Shown here: one piece after another, positions 26,858-36,411 of the stretch
Numbering within the stretch: position 1 is the stretch's first letter
Layout: every line of letters begins with the position of its first letter
NCBI GenBank assembly: GCA_016710935.1
Contig: JADJTY010000012.1
Location: forward strand, 62,001 to 126,000
DNA: 64,000 nucleotides
Reading direction: 5' to 3'
Origin: Chitinophagaceae bacterium
GTDB taxonomy: Bacteria > Bacteroidota > Bacteroidia > Chitinophagales > Chitinophagaceae
The notes under the pieces: generated by a model
Told to the model about the DNA's origin: nothing
Databases searched by the model: none
What the model saw: the letters and a program-made list of their open reading frames with translations, nothing else
Made by a program: the position numbers and the translations under genes

Positions 26858-27988
26858 ATGAGGCCCCTTCAAATGGTTGATACCAAAACACAATACCTTA
26901 AAATAAAACCGGAGGTAGATGCTGCTGTAATTGCAGTAATGGAAAGCTCCATGTTCATCGGCGGTAAAGTAGTAAATGACTTTGCAGAAAACCTGGCCAA
27001 ATACCATGGGAGCAAGCATTGCATTCCCTGTGCCAATGGTACGGATGCTTTGCAGATCGCTATGATGGCGCTGGGTTTGCAACCCGGCGATGAAGTCATC
27101 ACTCCTTCCTTTACCTATATTGCTACGGTTGAAGTAGCTGCTTTACTCCACATTAAACCTGTTTTTGTAGAAGTAAATCCTCAAACTTTTTGTATAGATC
27201 CTGAGGCGATTGAAAAAGCCATCACTCCTAAAACAAAAGCCATTGTACCCGTTCATTTATATGGCCATGCAGCCGATATGGAAAAAATAATGGCCATTGC
27301 AGCAAAACATAATTTACCGGTTATAGAAGATAATGCCCAGGCTATTGGTAACGATTATACCTTCAGCGATGGAACGGTAAAGAAGACAGGCAGTATCGGG
27401 CAAATTGGTTGTACGTCTTTTTATCCTTCCAAAAACCTGGGTGCTTTTGGCGATGGCGGGGCCATGTTTACAGATGATGATGAACTGGCAGCTACATTAA
27501 GAATGATCGCATCTCACGGACAAAGCAAACGCTACTACCATGATGTGGTAGGCTGCAACAGCAGGCTGGATGCCATGCAGGCGGCTATTCTGGATATTAA
27601 ATTAAAACACCTGGACGGGTACATTACTGCCCGCAGAAAAGCGGCTGATTTTTATGACCAGGCTTTTGCACAAAATAAATTCATAACTATTCCGTTTAGG
27701 GATGGCAATAATAAACACGTTTTTCACCAATACACTTTAACTTTAAACGATGTAGACAGGGATGGATTGAACCAGTATCTGGCAGCGCAGGGTGTACCAT
27801 CTATGATCTATTACCCGGTGCCGGCGCACAGGCAAAAAATGTTTGATGCTTTTGGTGGAAGCGATTATAATTTACCGGTAACAGACTGGCTGACTGAAAG
27901 GGTGATTTCATTACCCATACATACCGAACTGGATGAAGAACAACAAGGTTTTATTGTATCAAAAGTGTTGGAATTTATAAACAAATAA
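26858..27988 (+). CDS. DegT/DnrJ/EryC1 sugar aminotransferase
   Basis: About 376 residues from ATG 26858. PLP enzyme adding an amino group to a keto-sugar nucleotide. MVDTKTQYLKIKPEVD is the usual family start; CANGTDALQIAMMALGLQPGDEVI, EDNAQAIG and the PLP lysine in SFYPSKNLGAFGDGG follow, then the conserved YHDVVGCNSRLDAMQAAIL. It resembles WbpE-type aminotransferases acting on UDP-3-keto-hexuronic acids. First gene of a seven-gene operon; 3 nt before the next. The substrate assignment is inference from the two UDP-sugar dehydrogenases in the operon. Confidence 0.88.
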   Translation: MRPLQMVDTKTQYLKIKPEVDAAVIAVMESSMFIGGKVVNDFAENLAKYHGSKHCIPCANGTDALQIAMMALGLQPGDEVITPSFTYIATVEVAALLHIKPVFVEVNPQTFCIDPEAIEKAITPKTKAIVPVHLYGHAADMEKIMAIAAKHNLPVIEDNAQAIGNDYTFSDGTVKKTGSIGQIGCTSFYPSKNLGAFGDGGAMFTDDDELAATLRMIASHGQSKRYYHDVVGCNSRLDAMQAAILDIKLKHLDGYITARRKAADFYDQAFAQNKFITIPFRDGNNKHVFHQYTLTLNDVDRDGLNQYLAAQGVPSMIYYPVPAHRQKMFDAFGGSDYNLPVTDWLTERVISLPIHTELDEEQQGFIVSKVLEFINK

Positions 27989-27991
27989 TAC

Positions 27992-29305
27992 ATGAAAATT
28001 GCAGTAGTTGGAACTGGCTATGTTGGATTGGTAACTGGTACCTGCTTCGCCGAAACCGGTAACACGGTTACCTGTGTTGACATTGATTCATCAAAGATCA
28101 ATAAATTAAATGGCGGTGAACTTACCATTTATGAGCCAGGCCTGGAAAAACTTTTTCTGCGTAACCAGAAAGAGGGCCGTCTGCATTTTACAACAAATTT
28201 AGCAGCAGGTATTGCCGGTGCACAAATCATATTTCTTGCACTACCCACACCACCCGGTGAAGATGGCAGTGCCGATTTAAAATATATTTTGGGTGTTGCC
28301 GGTGATTTAGGAAAAATAATATCAGACTATGTGATCATCATTGATAAAAGCACCGTACCGGTTGGCACTGCCGATAAAGTGCATGCAGCCGTTGCAAAAA
28401 ATGCCACTGTTGAATTTGATATTGTTTCAAACCCTGAATTTTTACGTGAAGGTGTGGCTGTAGATGATTTTATGAAACCCGACCGTGTAGTTATTGGTAC
28501 CTCATCTGAAAGGGCTAAAAAGGTATTGAACGATCTGTACCTGCCCTTTGTACGGCAGGGCAATCCAATAATCTACATGGATGAAAAAAGTGCTGAGCTT
28601 ACCAAGTATGCAGCCAATTCTTTTTTAGCAACCAAGATCACTTTCATGAATGAGATTGCCAACCTGTGTGAATTATTAGGTGCTGATGTGGATATGGTAC
28701 GCAAAGGCATTGGCAGCGATGAACGTATCGGCAAAAGATTTTTATTCCCGGGTATAGGATATGGTGGCAGCTGCTTTCCAAAAGATGTGCAGGCGCTTGC
28801 AAGATCATCTTCCGAAGTTAATTACGATTTTAAGATACTGGATGCAGTAATGAATGTAAATGAAAAACAGAAATTGCACCTGGTACCGCAGATAAAAAAT
28901 TATTTCGGGAATGACCTGAAAGGTAAAAAAATTGCGCTTTGGGGTTTAGCTTTTAAACCCAACACCGATGATATTCGTGAAGCGCCGGCTTTATCCATTA
29001 TTGATGCTTTACTTGAAGCAGGTGCTGTTGTAAGTGCTTACGACCCTGAAGCAATGAACAATGTAAAAGCAATGTATGCCGATAAGATAAGTTTTGCCGA
29101 GCGCCAGTACGATGCATTGGTTGATGCAGACGCGTTGGTAATTGCTACAGAATGGAGTGAATTTCGCACACCGGATTTTGTTAACATGGTTTCTTTGTTA
29201 AAAAATAAAGTAATTTTCGATGGCAGAAACCTGTTTGACCTGAATAAGATGGAGGAACTGGGATTTCATTATGTGAGTGTAGGCAGACGGACAATAAATA
29301 AGTAA
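27992..29305 (+). CDS. ugd: UDP-glucose 6-dehydrogenase
   Basis: 437 residues. It oxidises UDP-glucose to UDP-glucuronate with two NAD. N-terminal Rossmann domain MKIAVVGTGYVGLVTGTCFAE; STVPVGTADKV near 125; catalytic Cys in GIGYGGSCFPKDVQAL near 260; C-terminal NAD domain IALWGLAFKPNTDDIREAP. Feeds directly into the next gene, UDP-glucuronate decarboxylase. Starts 3 nt after the DegT gene. Confidence 0.94.
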   Translation: MKIAVVGTGYVGLVTGTCFAETGNTVTCVDIDSSKINKLNGGELTIYEPGLEKLFLRNQKEGRLHFTTNLAAGIAGAQIIFLALPTPPGEDGSADLKYILGVAGDLGKIISDYVIIIDKSTVPVGTADKVHAAVAKNATVEFDIVSNPEFLREGVAVDDFMKPDRVVIGTSSERAKKVLNDLYLPFVRQGNPIIYMDEKSAELTKYAANSFLATKITFMNEIANLCELLGADVDMVRKGIGSDERIGKRFLFPGIGYGGSCFPKDVQALARSSSEVNYDFKILDAVMNVNEKQKLHLVPQIKNYFGNDLKGKKIALWGLAFKPNTDDIREAPALSIIDALLEAGAVVSAYDPEAMNNVKAMYADKISFAERQYDALVDADALVIATEWSEFRTPDFVNMVSLLKNKVIFDGRNLFDLNKMEELGFHYVSVGRRTINK

Positions 29306-29324
29306 TAAGTAAACCGGTAAATAC

Positions 29325-30308
29325 GTGACCAACAAAAAAGTTTTAATTACAGGGGCAGCAGGTTTTTTAGGCAGTCATCTTTGCGACCGCTTTATTAAAG
29401 AAGGTTTCCAGGTAATGGGCATGGATAATTTAATTACCGGCGATCTTAAGAATATTGAACACCTTTTTAAATTAAAAGAGTTTGAATTTTATCATCACGA
29501 TGTTTCTAAATTCATACATGTAACCGGCAAGCTTGATTATATTTTACATTTTGCTTCTCCTGCCAGCCCCATAGATTATTTAAAGATCCCCATTCAGACG
29601 TTGAAAGTAAGTTCGTTGGGTACACACAATTGTTTGGGATTGGCAAAAGCTAAAAACGCAAGGATACTGGTAGCCTCTACCAGTGAAGTGTATGGCGATC
29701 CGTTGGTACACCCCCAAACAGAAGAATATTGGGGTAATGTAAATCCGGTGGGTCCACGTGGTGTGTATGATGAGGCCAAACGTTTTATGGAAGCGATCAC
29801 CATGGCTTACCATACTTTTCATGATGTTGAAACCAGGATCATCAGGATATTTAATACATACGGACCAAGAATGCGCCTGAATGATGGCCGTGCATTACCA
29901 GCATTTATTGGCCAGGCGCTTCGTGGCGAAGACCTTACCGTTTTTGGTGATGGCAGTCAGACAAGAAGTTTTTGTTATGTAGATGATTTGGTTGATGGTA
30001 TTTACCGCCTGTTAATGAGTGATTATTCCGAGCCGGTGAATATGGGTAATCCCGATGAAATTTCTTTACTCGATTTTGCAGAAGAAATCATAAAACTGAC
30101 CGGCACAAAACAAAAAATTGTTTTTAAGGAATTGCCTACAGATGATCCAAAGCAGCGGCAGCCCGATATTACAAAGGCAAAACAACTGCTGGGATGGGAA
30201 CCCAAAGTATCAAGAGCGGATGGATTAAAAATAACCTATGCGTATTTTAAAAATTTACCAAAAGAAGAACTGAATAAATTGCCCAAGGAGTTTGAAAGCA
30301 GTAAATAA
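29325..30308 (+). CDS. UDP-glucuronate decarboxylase (UDP-xylose synthase)
   Basis: 327-residue extended SDR. It makes UDP-xylose from UDP-glucuronate. GAAGFLGSHLCDRF (NAD motif, residues 10-23), HFASPASPIDYLKIPIQTL (signature of UXS), STSEVYGDP, catalytic YDEAKR near 148-153, and RIFNTYGPRM. Start is GTG at 29325, the only candidate before the Rossmann motif. Placed right after its substrate-forming enzyme. Confidence 0.93.
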   Translation: MTNKKVLITGAAGFLGSHLCDRFIKEGFQVMGMDNLITGDLKNIEHLFKLKEFEFYHHDVSKFIHVTGKLDYILHFASPASPIDYLKIPIQTLKVSSLGTHNCLGLAKAKNARILVASTSEVYGDPLVHPQTEEYWGNVNPVGPRGVYDEAKRFMEAITMAYHTFHDVETRIIRIFNTYGPRMRLNDGRALPAFIGQALRGEDLTVFGDGSQTRSFCYVDDLVDGIYRLLMSDYSEPVNMGNPDEISLLDFAEEIIKLTGTKQKIVFKELPTDDPKQRQPDITKAKQLLGWEPKVSRADGLKITYAYFKNLPKEELNKLPKEFESSK

Positions 30309-30328
30309 ATTATAACCCCCTTTTATAC

Positions 30329-31618
30329 ATGTACCAGGATCTGATAGAAAAGAAAAAAACACTGGCAGTGATCGGGCTTGGGTATGTAGGACTACCCATT
30401 GCCCTGGAATTTGCAAAAAAGATTAAAGTAATTGGCTTTGATATCAATGCGGAGCGTGTGGAAATGATGCGGAATAAAATTGATCCCAGCCAGGAACTGG
30501 AAGCCGCTGCTTTTGAAGGATGTGATATTGAATTCACGAACAACCTGGATGTTTTACGTAAGGCAAACTTTTTTATAGTAGCAGTGCCTACGCCTGTTGA
30601 TGAGCACAATGTACCCGATCTTATTCCAGTTACCCGTGCCAGTGAAACCATTGGTAAAGTAATTAAGAAAGGAGATTATGTGGTTTATGAGAGCACGGTT
30701 TATCCGGGTTGTACCGAAGAAGATTGTGTGCCCATCATTGAAAAATTATCCGGCTTAAAAATGACCGAAGATTATATGATCGGTTATTCGCCCGAAAGAA
30801 TAAATCCGGGTGATAAGGAACATACCATCAGTACCATTATTAAAGTGGTAAGCGGATGTTGTGCCGAAAGTTTAGATACGATTGCCAAAGTGTACGAACT
30901 GGTTGTAAAAGCCGGTGTTCACAAAGCCTCCTCTATAAAAGTTGCTGAAGCTGCAAAAATCATTGAAAATACGCAGCGGGATCTGAACATTGCATTGATG
31001 AATGAACTCTCCATCATCTTCGATAAGATGAACATCAACACCTACGAGGTACTGGAAGCGGCAGGAACCAAATGGAATTTCTTAAAATTTCAGCCGGGGC
31101 TTGTTGGCGGACATTGCATTGGAGTAGACCCGTATTATCTTACTTATAAATCAAAAAAATTAGGTTATAACTCACAGGTTATTTTAGCCGGGCGTTTTAT
31201 AAATGATGCCATGGCTGGTTATGTTGCCAGAAAGATTCTGCAAAACATCATACAAACCAATGGCAATGTAAAAGACGCCAGGGTGTTGGTGATGGGGGCT
31301 ACTTTTAAAGAAAATGTGAGTGATATAAGAAACAGTAAAGTGGCAGATGTTATTAAGGAGTTGAAAGCATTTTCTCTTAATGTAGATGTAACCGATCCAC
31401 ATGCCGATAGCGCTGAGCTGATGCATGAATATGGCTTTGGGCTTACGCCTGAACTAAGTACTGATTATGATGCGGTATTGGTGACCGTTCCGCATGATGA
31501 TTATAAAAAACTGGATGATCACTATTTTGCATCCATAACCAAAGGGCATGCCATAGTTGCAGACTTAAAAGGTATATACCGCAATAAAATAACATCGAGA
31601 AAATACTGGAGCCTGTAA
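30329..31618 (+). CDS. UDP-N-acetylhexosamine 6-dehydrogenase (WbpA/TviB/WecC-like)
   Basis: 429 residues of the nucleotide-sugar dehydrogenase family. LAVIGLGYVGLPIALEFAKK at the N-terminus, YESTVYPGCTEEDCVPI near 120, catalytic Cys in GGHCIGVDPYYLTYK near 262, C-terminal ATFKENVSDIRNSK. These motifs fit the group that oxidises UDP-GlcNAc/GalNAc/ManNAc rather than UDP-glucose (Vi-antigen or O-antigen synthesis). The partner epimerase follows, a pairing seen in tviB-tviC and wbpO-wbpP. Confidence 0.9.
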   Translation: MYQDLIEKKKTLAVIGLGYVGLPIALEFAKKIKVIGFDINAERVEMMRNKIDPSQELEAAAFEGCDIEFTNNLDVLRKANFFIVAVPTPVDEHNVPDLIPVTRASETIGKVIKKGDYVVYESTVYPGCTEEDCVPIIEKLSGLKMTEDYMIGYSPERINPGDKEHTISTIIKVVSGCCAESLDTIAKVYELVVKAGVHKASSIKVAEAAKIIENTQRDLNIALMNELSIIFDKMNINTYEVLEAAGTKWNFLKFQPGLVGGHCIGVDPYYLTYKSKKLGYNSQVILAGRFINDAMAGYVARKILQNIIQTNGNVKDARVLVMGATFKENVSDIRNSKVADVIKELKAFSLNVDVTDPHADSAELMHEYGFGLTPELSTDYDAVLVTVPHDDYKKLDDHYFASITKGHAIVADLKGIYRNKITSRKYWSL

Positions 31619-31620
31619 AG

Positions 31621-31651
31621 CCTCACCCCAACCACTCTCCAAAGGAGAGGG
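31621..31651. repeat. Dispersed C-rich hairpin repeat (CTCACCCC family)
   Basis: CCTCACCCCAACCACTCTCC, AAA, then GGAGAGGG: short hairpin starting 3 nt after a stop codon. Related copies at 37057, 58111, 58261 (inverted) and 61673. Confidence 0.75.
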
Positions 31652-31690
31652 AAATGGAATGGGGAGTACAAAGATTGAAGGAGTAAAATA

Positions 31691-32677
31691 ATGAGCAATA
31701 CATTTCATACAAAAGATCTAAGTCAATCTTCCTTTTTAATAACAGGAGGCGCTGGTTTTATCGGCAGCCATATTGCAGAATACTTATTAAAGAACAGTGC
31801 AGGAAAAGTAAGAGTGCTTGATAACCTTGCGAATGGTTTTCAATCTAATCTTGATATTTTAAAACAATACGATCAATTTGAATTTATTGAAGGCGACATC
31901 AGGAATATAGATACCTGCCAGCAGGCTTGTACCGGAATGGATTATGTAAGCCACCAGGCTGCATTGGGCTCGGTACCACGCAGTATAAAAGAACCTGTTT
32001 ATTTTACTGAAGTAAATATTGTTGGCTTTGCAAACATGCTTAAAGCTTCGGTTGATAACAACATCAAACAGTTTGTATACGCATCTTCATCTTCTGTGTA
32101 TGGCGATGAACCCGGTTTACCCAAACAGGAAAATAAAGTTGGTAACTGCTTATCGCCTTATGCCGCCACAAAAAAAACAAATGAATTGTATGCACAGGTT
32201 TTTGCAGATGTGTATGGTATCAAACTGATGGGCTTCCGTTACTTCAACATTTTTGGACCACGCCAGGACCCGGATGGGGCCTACGCAGCCGTAATTCCTT
32301 TGTTTGTAAAGCATATTATGAACCGTACCCAGGTTTTTATTAACGGCGATGGCGCACAAACCCGTGATTTTACTTTTGTTGACAATGCGGTACAGGTAAA
32401 TATAAAAGGCATGCTTACTGATAATGCTGAGGCATTGAATAAAGTGTACAATGTTGCAGTAGGCGAAAATTTTTCTGTGAACTATCTTTATAAAGCCTGT
32501 GTGGATTATTTAAAAAGTGATTTTGCAGCAACATACCGTGAACCGAGAGTTGGTGATATCAGGGATTCATTAGCTGACATTTCGCTGGCAAAGAAATTAC
32601 TGGGTTATGAACCCGTAAAAAAATTTGAAGCAGGTTTGGAAGAGACAATAGAATTTTTTAAACAAAAGTATTCCTAA
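31691..32677 (+). CDS. UDP-hexose/UDP-N-acetylhexosamine 4-epimerase-like SDR
   Basis: 328-residue extended SDR. FLITGGAGFIGSHIAEYLL, HQAALGSVPRSIKEP (typical of WbpP/TviC), YASSSSVYGDEP, catalytic SPYAATKKTNELYA, RYFNIFGPRQDPDGAYAAVIP, GAQTRDFTFVDN. Probably interconverts UDP-GlcNAc(A) and UDP-GalNAc(A) with the preceding dehydrogenase. Separated from its neighbours by hairpin repeats but in the same direction. Confidence 0.9.
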   Translation: MSNTFHTKDLSQSSFLITGGAGFIGSHIAEYLLKNSAGKVRVLDNLANGFQSNLDILKQYDQFEFIEGDIRNIDTCQQACTGMDYVSHQAALGSVPRSIKEPVYFTEVNIVGFANMLKASVDNNIKQFVYASSSSVYGDEPGLPKQENKVGNCLSPYAATKKTNELYAQVFADVYGIKLMGFRYFNIFGPRQDPDGAYAAVIPLFVKHIMNRTQVFINGDGAQTRDFTFVDNAVQVNIKGMLTDNAEALNKVYNVAVGENFSVNYLYKACVDYLKSDFAATYREPRVGDIRDSLADISLAKKLLGYEPVKKFEAGLEETIEFFKQKYS

Positions 32678-32688
32678 ACAGGATGAGA

Positions 32689-32775
32689 TTGAACCACATA
32701 GGCACATAAGAAAATATAGAAAAACACATAGGTTACTATGTGAAATCTATGTTCCTATCTGCCTATGTGGTTCAA
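32689..32775. repeat. 87-nt nested inverted repeat
   Basis: Perfect 16-bp outer arms TTGAACCACATAGGCA (32689-32704) and complement (32760-32775), plus an inner hairpin CACATAG/CTATGTG at 32725-32742. Sits 20 nt upstream of rfbC inside the operon. Confidence 0.85.
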
Positions 32776-32795
32776 AAAAAATTAATCAGCGTAAA

Positions 32796-33356
32796 ATGCC
32801 AATTATACAAACGGAATTTCCCGGACTAATAATTTTTGAACCCACTGTAATAAAAGACAGCCGGGGATATTTTTTTGAAAGTTATAGCGAAAGAGTATTT
32901 CAGGCCGAAGGCATTATTACCAGGTTTGTACAGGATAACCAATCCAAATCTTCCTATGGCGTGATACGTGGCCTGCATTACCAGTTAAATCCACATGCAC
33001 AAACCAAATTAGTTAGGGTACTGAGTGGCAAAATACTGGATGTAGCAGTTGATATACGTACCGGCTCTCCCACGTATGGCAAAGCATTCTCCCTTGAATT
33101 ATCAGCAGAAAACAATAAACAATTGCTGATACCAAAAGGATTTGCACATGGATTTTCTGTGCTGAGTGAAACTGCAGAAGTAATGTACAAATGCGATGAA
33201 TTTTATAATCAAGAATCAGAAGCCGGTATTCTTTTTAATGATGCAACTTTAAATATTGACTGGCAAATCCCAACAGACAAAGCTGTTATTTCAGAGAAAG
33301 ATCAACGGCAACCATCCTTATTGAATTGTAAAAACAACTTTGTCTTTGAACAATAA
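32796..33356 (+). CDS. rfbC: dTDP-4-dehydrorhamnose 3,5-epimerase
   Basis: 186-residue cupin. GLIIFEPTVIKDSRGYFFESYSE at the start, RFVQDNQSKSSYGVIRGLHYQ with the catalytic His near 64, LIPKGFAHGFSVLSETAEVMYKCDEFY. Third step of dTDP-L-rhamnose synthesis. Overlaps rfbD by 17 nt. rfbA and rfbB are not in the window. Confidence 0.95.
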   Translation: MPIIQTEFPGLIIFEPTVIKDSRGYFFESYSERVFQAEGIITRFVQDNQSKSSYGVIRGLHYQLNPHAQTKLVRVLSGKILDVAVDIRTGSPTYGKAFSLELSAENNKQLLIPKGFAHGFSVLSETAEVMYKCDEFYNQESEAGILFNDATLNIDWQIPTDKAVISEKDQRQPSLLNCKNNFVFEQ

Positions 33357-34218
33357 GCAACCTGTCATATTAGTCACCGGCGCAAACGGGCAAGTGGGTA
33401 ATGAGCTGCAGGTGCTGGCCCCCGGCTTTGCTGATTACCGGTTTTTATTTGTTACAAAAGAAGAATTGAACATTGCAGATGCTTCAGAATTAGAAAAATA
33501 CTTTTCAGAACACACCATTGACTTTTGCATTAACTGCGCAGCTTACACTGCTGTTGATAAAGCAGAATCAGAAATAGAAAATGCTTTTTTAATTAACGCA
33601 ACTGCTGTTGCATCACTTGCAGCCATTTGTGAAAAAAATAATACACAACTGATCCATCTCTCTACTGATTATGTTTTTGATGGTACTGCCAATAAACCTT
33701 ATAAAGAAACAGACAACACAAACCCGGTAAGTGTTTACGGTAAATCAAAATTACAGGGCGAGCAGTTGGCGATACAACATGCGCCTTCAACAATCATCAT
33801 ACGTACAGCGTGGCTCTACTCTTCTTTTAAAGCAAATTTTGTAAAAACCATGTTGCGGTTGATGAAGGAAAAAGAATCAATTAATGTTGTTAGCGATCAG
33901 TTTGGCTGCCCAACTTATGCAGCCGACCTGGCTGCTGCCATCATGCAGATCATCACTTCTAACCAAAGCAACCTAAACCCCGGAATATATCATTATACTA
34001 ATGCTGGCATTACCAACTGGTATGAGTTTGCTGTTGCTATAAAAAAAATAACCGGGAGTAATTGTTTAGTTAATCCAATTACAACTCCAGAATACCCTAC
34101 GGCTGCAAAGCGGCCAGCCTATTCGGTTTTAGATACAACGAAAATTAAAGAGACATTTAAACTACAAATCCCGGGCTGGGAGAACAGCCTGGAAAAGTGC
34201 CTGACTTTACTTAAATAA
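33340..34218 (+). CDS. rfbD: dTDP-4-dehydrorhamnose reductase
   Basis: 292-residue SDR reducing the 4-keto group to give dTDP-L-rhamnose. ILVTGANGQVGNELQVL, CAAYTAVDKAE, LSTDYVFDG, catalytic YGKSKLQGE, TAWLYSSF. No ATG precedes the Rossmann motif, so translation starts at TTG 33340 or 33346, both within the end of rfbC, implying coupling. Last gene of the operon; strong terminator follows. Confidence 0.94.
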   Translation: MSLNNKQPVILVTGANGQVGNELQVLAPGFADYRFLFVTKEELNIADASELEKYFSEHTIDFCINCAAYTAVDKAESEIENAFLINATAVASLAAICEKNNTQLIHLSTDYVFDGTANKPYKETDNTNPVSVYGKSKLQGEQLAIQHAPSTIIIRTAWLYSSFKANFVKTMLRLMKEKESINVVSDQFGCPTYAADLAAAIMQIITSNQSNLNPGIYHYTNAGITNWYEFAVAIKKITGSNCLVNPITTPEYPTAAKRPAYSVLDTTKIKETFKLQIPGWENSLEKCLTLLK

Positions 34219-34248
34219 AAAGCATCCCGATAAAATCGGGATGCTTTT
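34218..34248 (+). terminator. Terminator of the nucleotide-sugar operon
   Basis: Perfect 14-bp stem AAAAGCATCCCGAT with AAA loop, starting at the rfbD stop; also usable by convergent accC. Confidence 0.9.
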
Positions 34249-34267
34249 AAATATTTCAACTTCCATT

Positions 34268-35605
34268 TTATTTCAACTTAAAAGTCTCCATGAACTTGGT
34301 AGTAAAATTTCCTTTGCGGAAATTTTCATCCTGCATCAGTTGCAGGTGTAAAGGAATGGTAGTTTTAATGCCTTCAATTACATACTCACTTAAAGCACGG
34401 CTCATAGTATTGATAGCTTCTTCACGGGTTTGTGCAATGGCAATTAATTTACCAATCATACTGTCGTAATAAGGAGGAATAACATAACCTGCATACACAT
34501 GGCTATCAACCCGCACACCATGCCCGCCGGGCTGGTGCAGTACAGTTATCTTTCCCGGTGATGGCCTGAAATCGTTATACGGATCTTCGGCATTAATGCG
34601 GCACTCAATGGCATGCATTTGCGGAAAATATGCTTTACCTACAATTTTTTCTCCGGCGGCGATCTTTATCTGTTCTTTAATTAAATCAAAATTTATTACT
34701 TCTTCCGTAACACAATGTTCTACCTGTATCCGGGTGTTCATCTCCATAAAATAAAAATTGCGATGCTTATCAACCAAAAACTCAACAGTACCTACACTTT
34801 CATAATTGATTGCCTGGGCTGCTTTAATTGCAGCAGCACCCATTCTTTCTCTCAACTCATCGGTCATAAAAGGCGATGGAGATTCTTCGATCAGCTTTTG
34901 GTGACGGCGCTGAATGGAACAGTCCCTTTCGCTTAAATGGCAAATATTGCCATATTGGTCACCTGCAACCTGTATTTCAATATGACGTGGTTCTTCCACA
35001 AATTTTTCCATGTAAATGCCGTCGTTCTTAAAAGATGCAGCGGCTTCTGTTTTGGCATTTTCAAATGCTTTTTCTATATCGGCTTCTTCCCAAACTACCC
35101 GCATACCTTTACCACCGCCACCGGCTGTTGCCTTTAAAATAACAGGGTAGCCTACCTCTTTGGCCGATCTTTTAGCATGGTCAACATTTTCCAGTAAACC
35201 ATCCACACCTGGTACAACAGGTACACCGGCAGCGATCATGGTATTTTTAGCGGTGATCTTATCTCCCATTGCATTGATCATATCAGGAGTTGGTCCAATG
35301 AACTTAATATCATGATCGGCGCAGATCTTCGCAAATTTTGCGTTCTCTGCTAAAAATCCATATCCGGGATGAATAGCATCTGCATTGGTAATTTCTGCAG
35401 CGGCCATAATATGTGCCATGTTCAGGTAACTGTCCATACTGGCAGGCTTACCAATACAAACGGCTTCATCAGCAAATTTTACGTGTAAACTATCTTTATC
35501 GGCAGTTGAATAAACCGCAACGGTTTTAATACCCATCTCCCGGCAGGTCCTTATAACTCTGAGTGCAATCTCACCACGGTTTGCAATTAATATTTTTTTA
35601 AACAC
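34268..35605 (-). CDS. accC: Acetyl-CoA carboxylase, biotin carboxylase subunit
   Basis: 445 residues, ATP-grasp. Carboxylates biotin on AccB for malonyl-CoA synthesis. FKKILIANRGEIALRVIRTC at the N-terminus, HPGYGFLAEN, KATAGGGGKGMR near 165, ERDCSIQRRHQKLIEE, and MNTRIQVEHCVTEE near 290. Start is GTG at 35605. Follows accB with a 110-nt gap containing tandem ATTAAAA-type sequence (35612-35645). Confidence 0.95.
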   Translation of the reverse strand: MFKKILIANRGEIALRVIRTCREMGIKTVAVYSTADKDSLHVKFADEAVCIGKPASMDSYLNMAHIMAAAEITNADAIHPGYGFLAENAKFAKICADHDIKFIGPTPDMINAMGDKITAKNTMIAAGVPVVPGVDGLLENVDHAKRSAKEVGYPVILKATAGGGGKGMRVVWEEADIEKAFENAKTEAAASFKNDGIYMEKFVEEPRHIEIQVAGDQYGNICHLSERDCSIQRRHQKLIEESPSPFMTDELRERMGAAAIKAAQAINYESVGTVEFLVDKHRNFYFMEMNTRIQVEHCVTEEVINFDLIKEQIKIAAGEKIVGKAYFPQMHAIECRINAEDPYNDFRPSPGKITVLHQPGGHGVRVDSHVYAGYVIPPYYDSMIGKLIAIAQTREEAINTMSRALSEYVIEGIKTTIPLHLQLMQDENFRKGNFTTKFMETFKLK

Positions 35606-35715
35606 AAGCGAAAAATTAAAAATTAAAAAATTAAAAATTAAAAATCTAAAACCTTAAAGTGCTCCACTTTTGATTTTTGACTTTTGAACCAGCCTGTCGG
35701 CTGTCAGGTCCTTCT

Positions 35716-36189
35716 TTAAGAAGGATCTACTAAGAACAATGGCTGATCATATTCCACCGGGCTTGCATCTTCTACCAAAACCTTCACAATTTTACCTTTT
35801 ACTTCGCTCTCAATTTCATTGAAAAGTTTCATCGCTTCAATGATACAAACCACTTTTCCTGCTGTAACTTCATCGCCTACCGATGCAAAAATTGGCTTCC
35901 CGGGGCCTGCCTGGCGATAAAAAGTACCAATCATCGGGCTTTTAATCGTAACCAGGTTATCTGCCTTAGGTTCGGCCGGTTTAGCTTCAACCGGGACTGA
36001 TGCAACCGGAGCTGCAGTTGCAGCGGGTGCTGGTGTAAATGACGGGGTTCCTCCACCCGCTATAATATGTTGTACCGGATCTTTTTTCTGTTTAACCGTA
36101 ATTTTTACGCCCTCTTCCTCGATAGTAATTTCTCCTATATTGGTTTTATTGATGAGCTTAACAAGCTCCTGAATTTGCTTGATATCCAT
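35716..36189 (-). CDS. accB: Biotin carboxyl carrier protein of acetyl-CoA carboxylase
   Basis: 157 residues. N-terminal helix domain, an Ala/Pro-rich linker (about 55-80), and a biotinyl domain with the biotin-accepting Lys in EAMKLFNEIE near residue 122. Carries CO2 from AccC to the transferase. In operon order accB-accC. A near-consensus box CTAAGATA (minus strand TATCTTAG) at 36221-36228 is a possible promoter. Confidence 0.95.
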   Translation of the reverse strand: MDIKQIQELVKLINKTNIGEITIEEEGVKITVKQKKDPVQHIIAGGGTPSFTPAPAATAAPVASVPVEAKPAEPKADNLVTIKSPMIGTFYRQAGPGKPIFASVGDEVTAGKVVCIIEAMKLFNEIESEVKGKIVKVLVEDASPVEYDQPLFLVDPS

Positions 36190-36359
36190 GTGTATTATTT
36201 TAAGGTTAATTTAATTGAAACCGGGCTGCTAAGATAGGGTAAGTATTTTCATATCAGCAACTAAAATTTTATAAAAAGGCATGAAAAGCCCGTTTTTTGA
36301 CCAAAAACGGCTGATTTTGGGCATTTTTTGAGTAAAATCGATGGATTTTACGAAAATGA

Positions 36360-36393
36360 AAAAGGGATACCTGGTTACCCGGATATCCCTTTT
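36360..36393 (-). terminator. Terminator of efp
   Basis: 10-bp outer stem AAAAGGGATA/TATCCCTTTT around a 14-nt GC-containing loop, 19 nt after the efp stop, followed by T-rich sequence on the minus strand. Confidence 0.75.
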
Positions 36394-36411
36394 GTATAAA
36401 TTTTTATAGAA

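Noticed and set aside
35606..35660. ATTAAAA tandem tract between accB and accC
   Set aside because: Simple A/T-rich slippage sequence without further structure.
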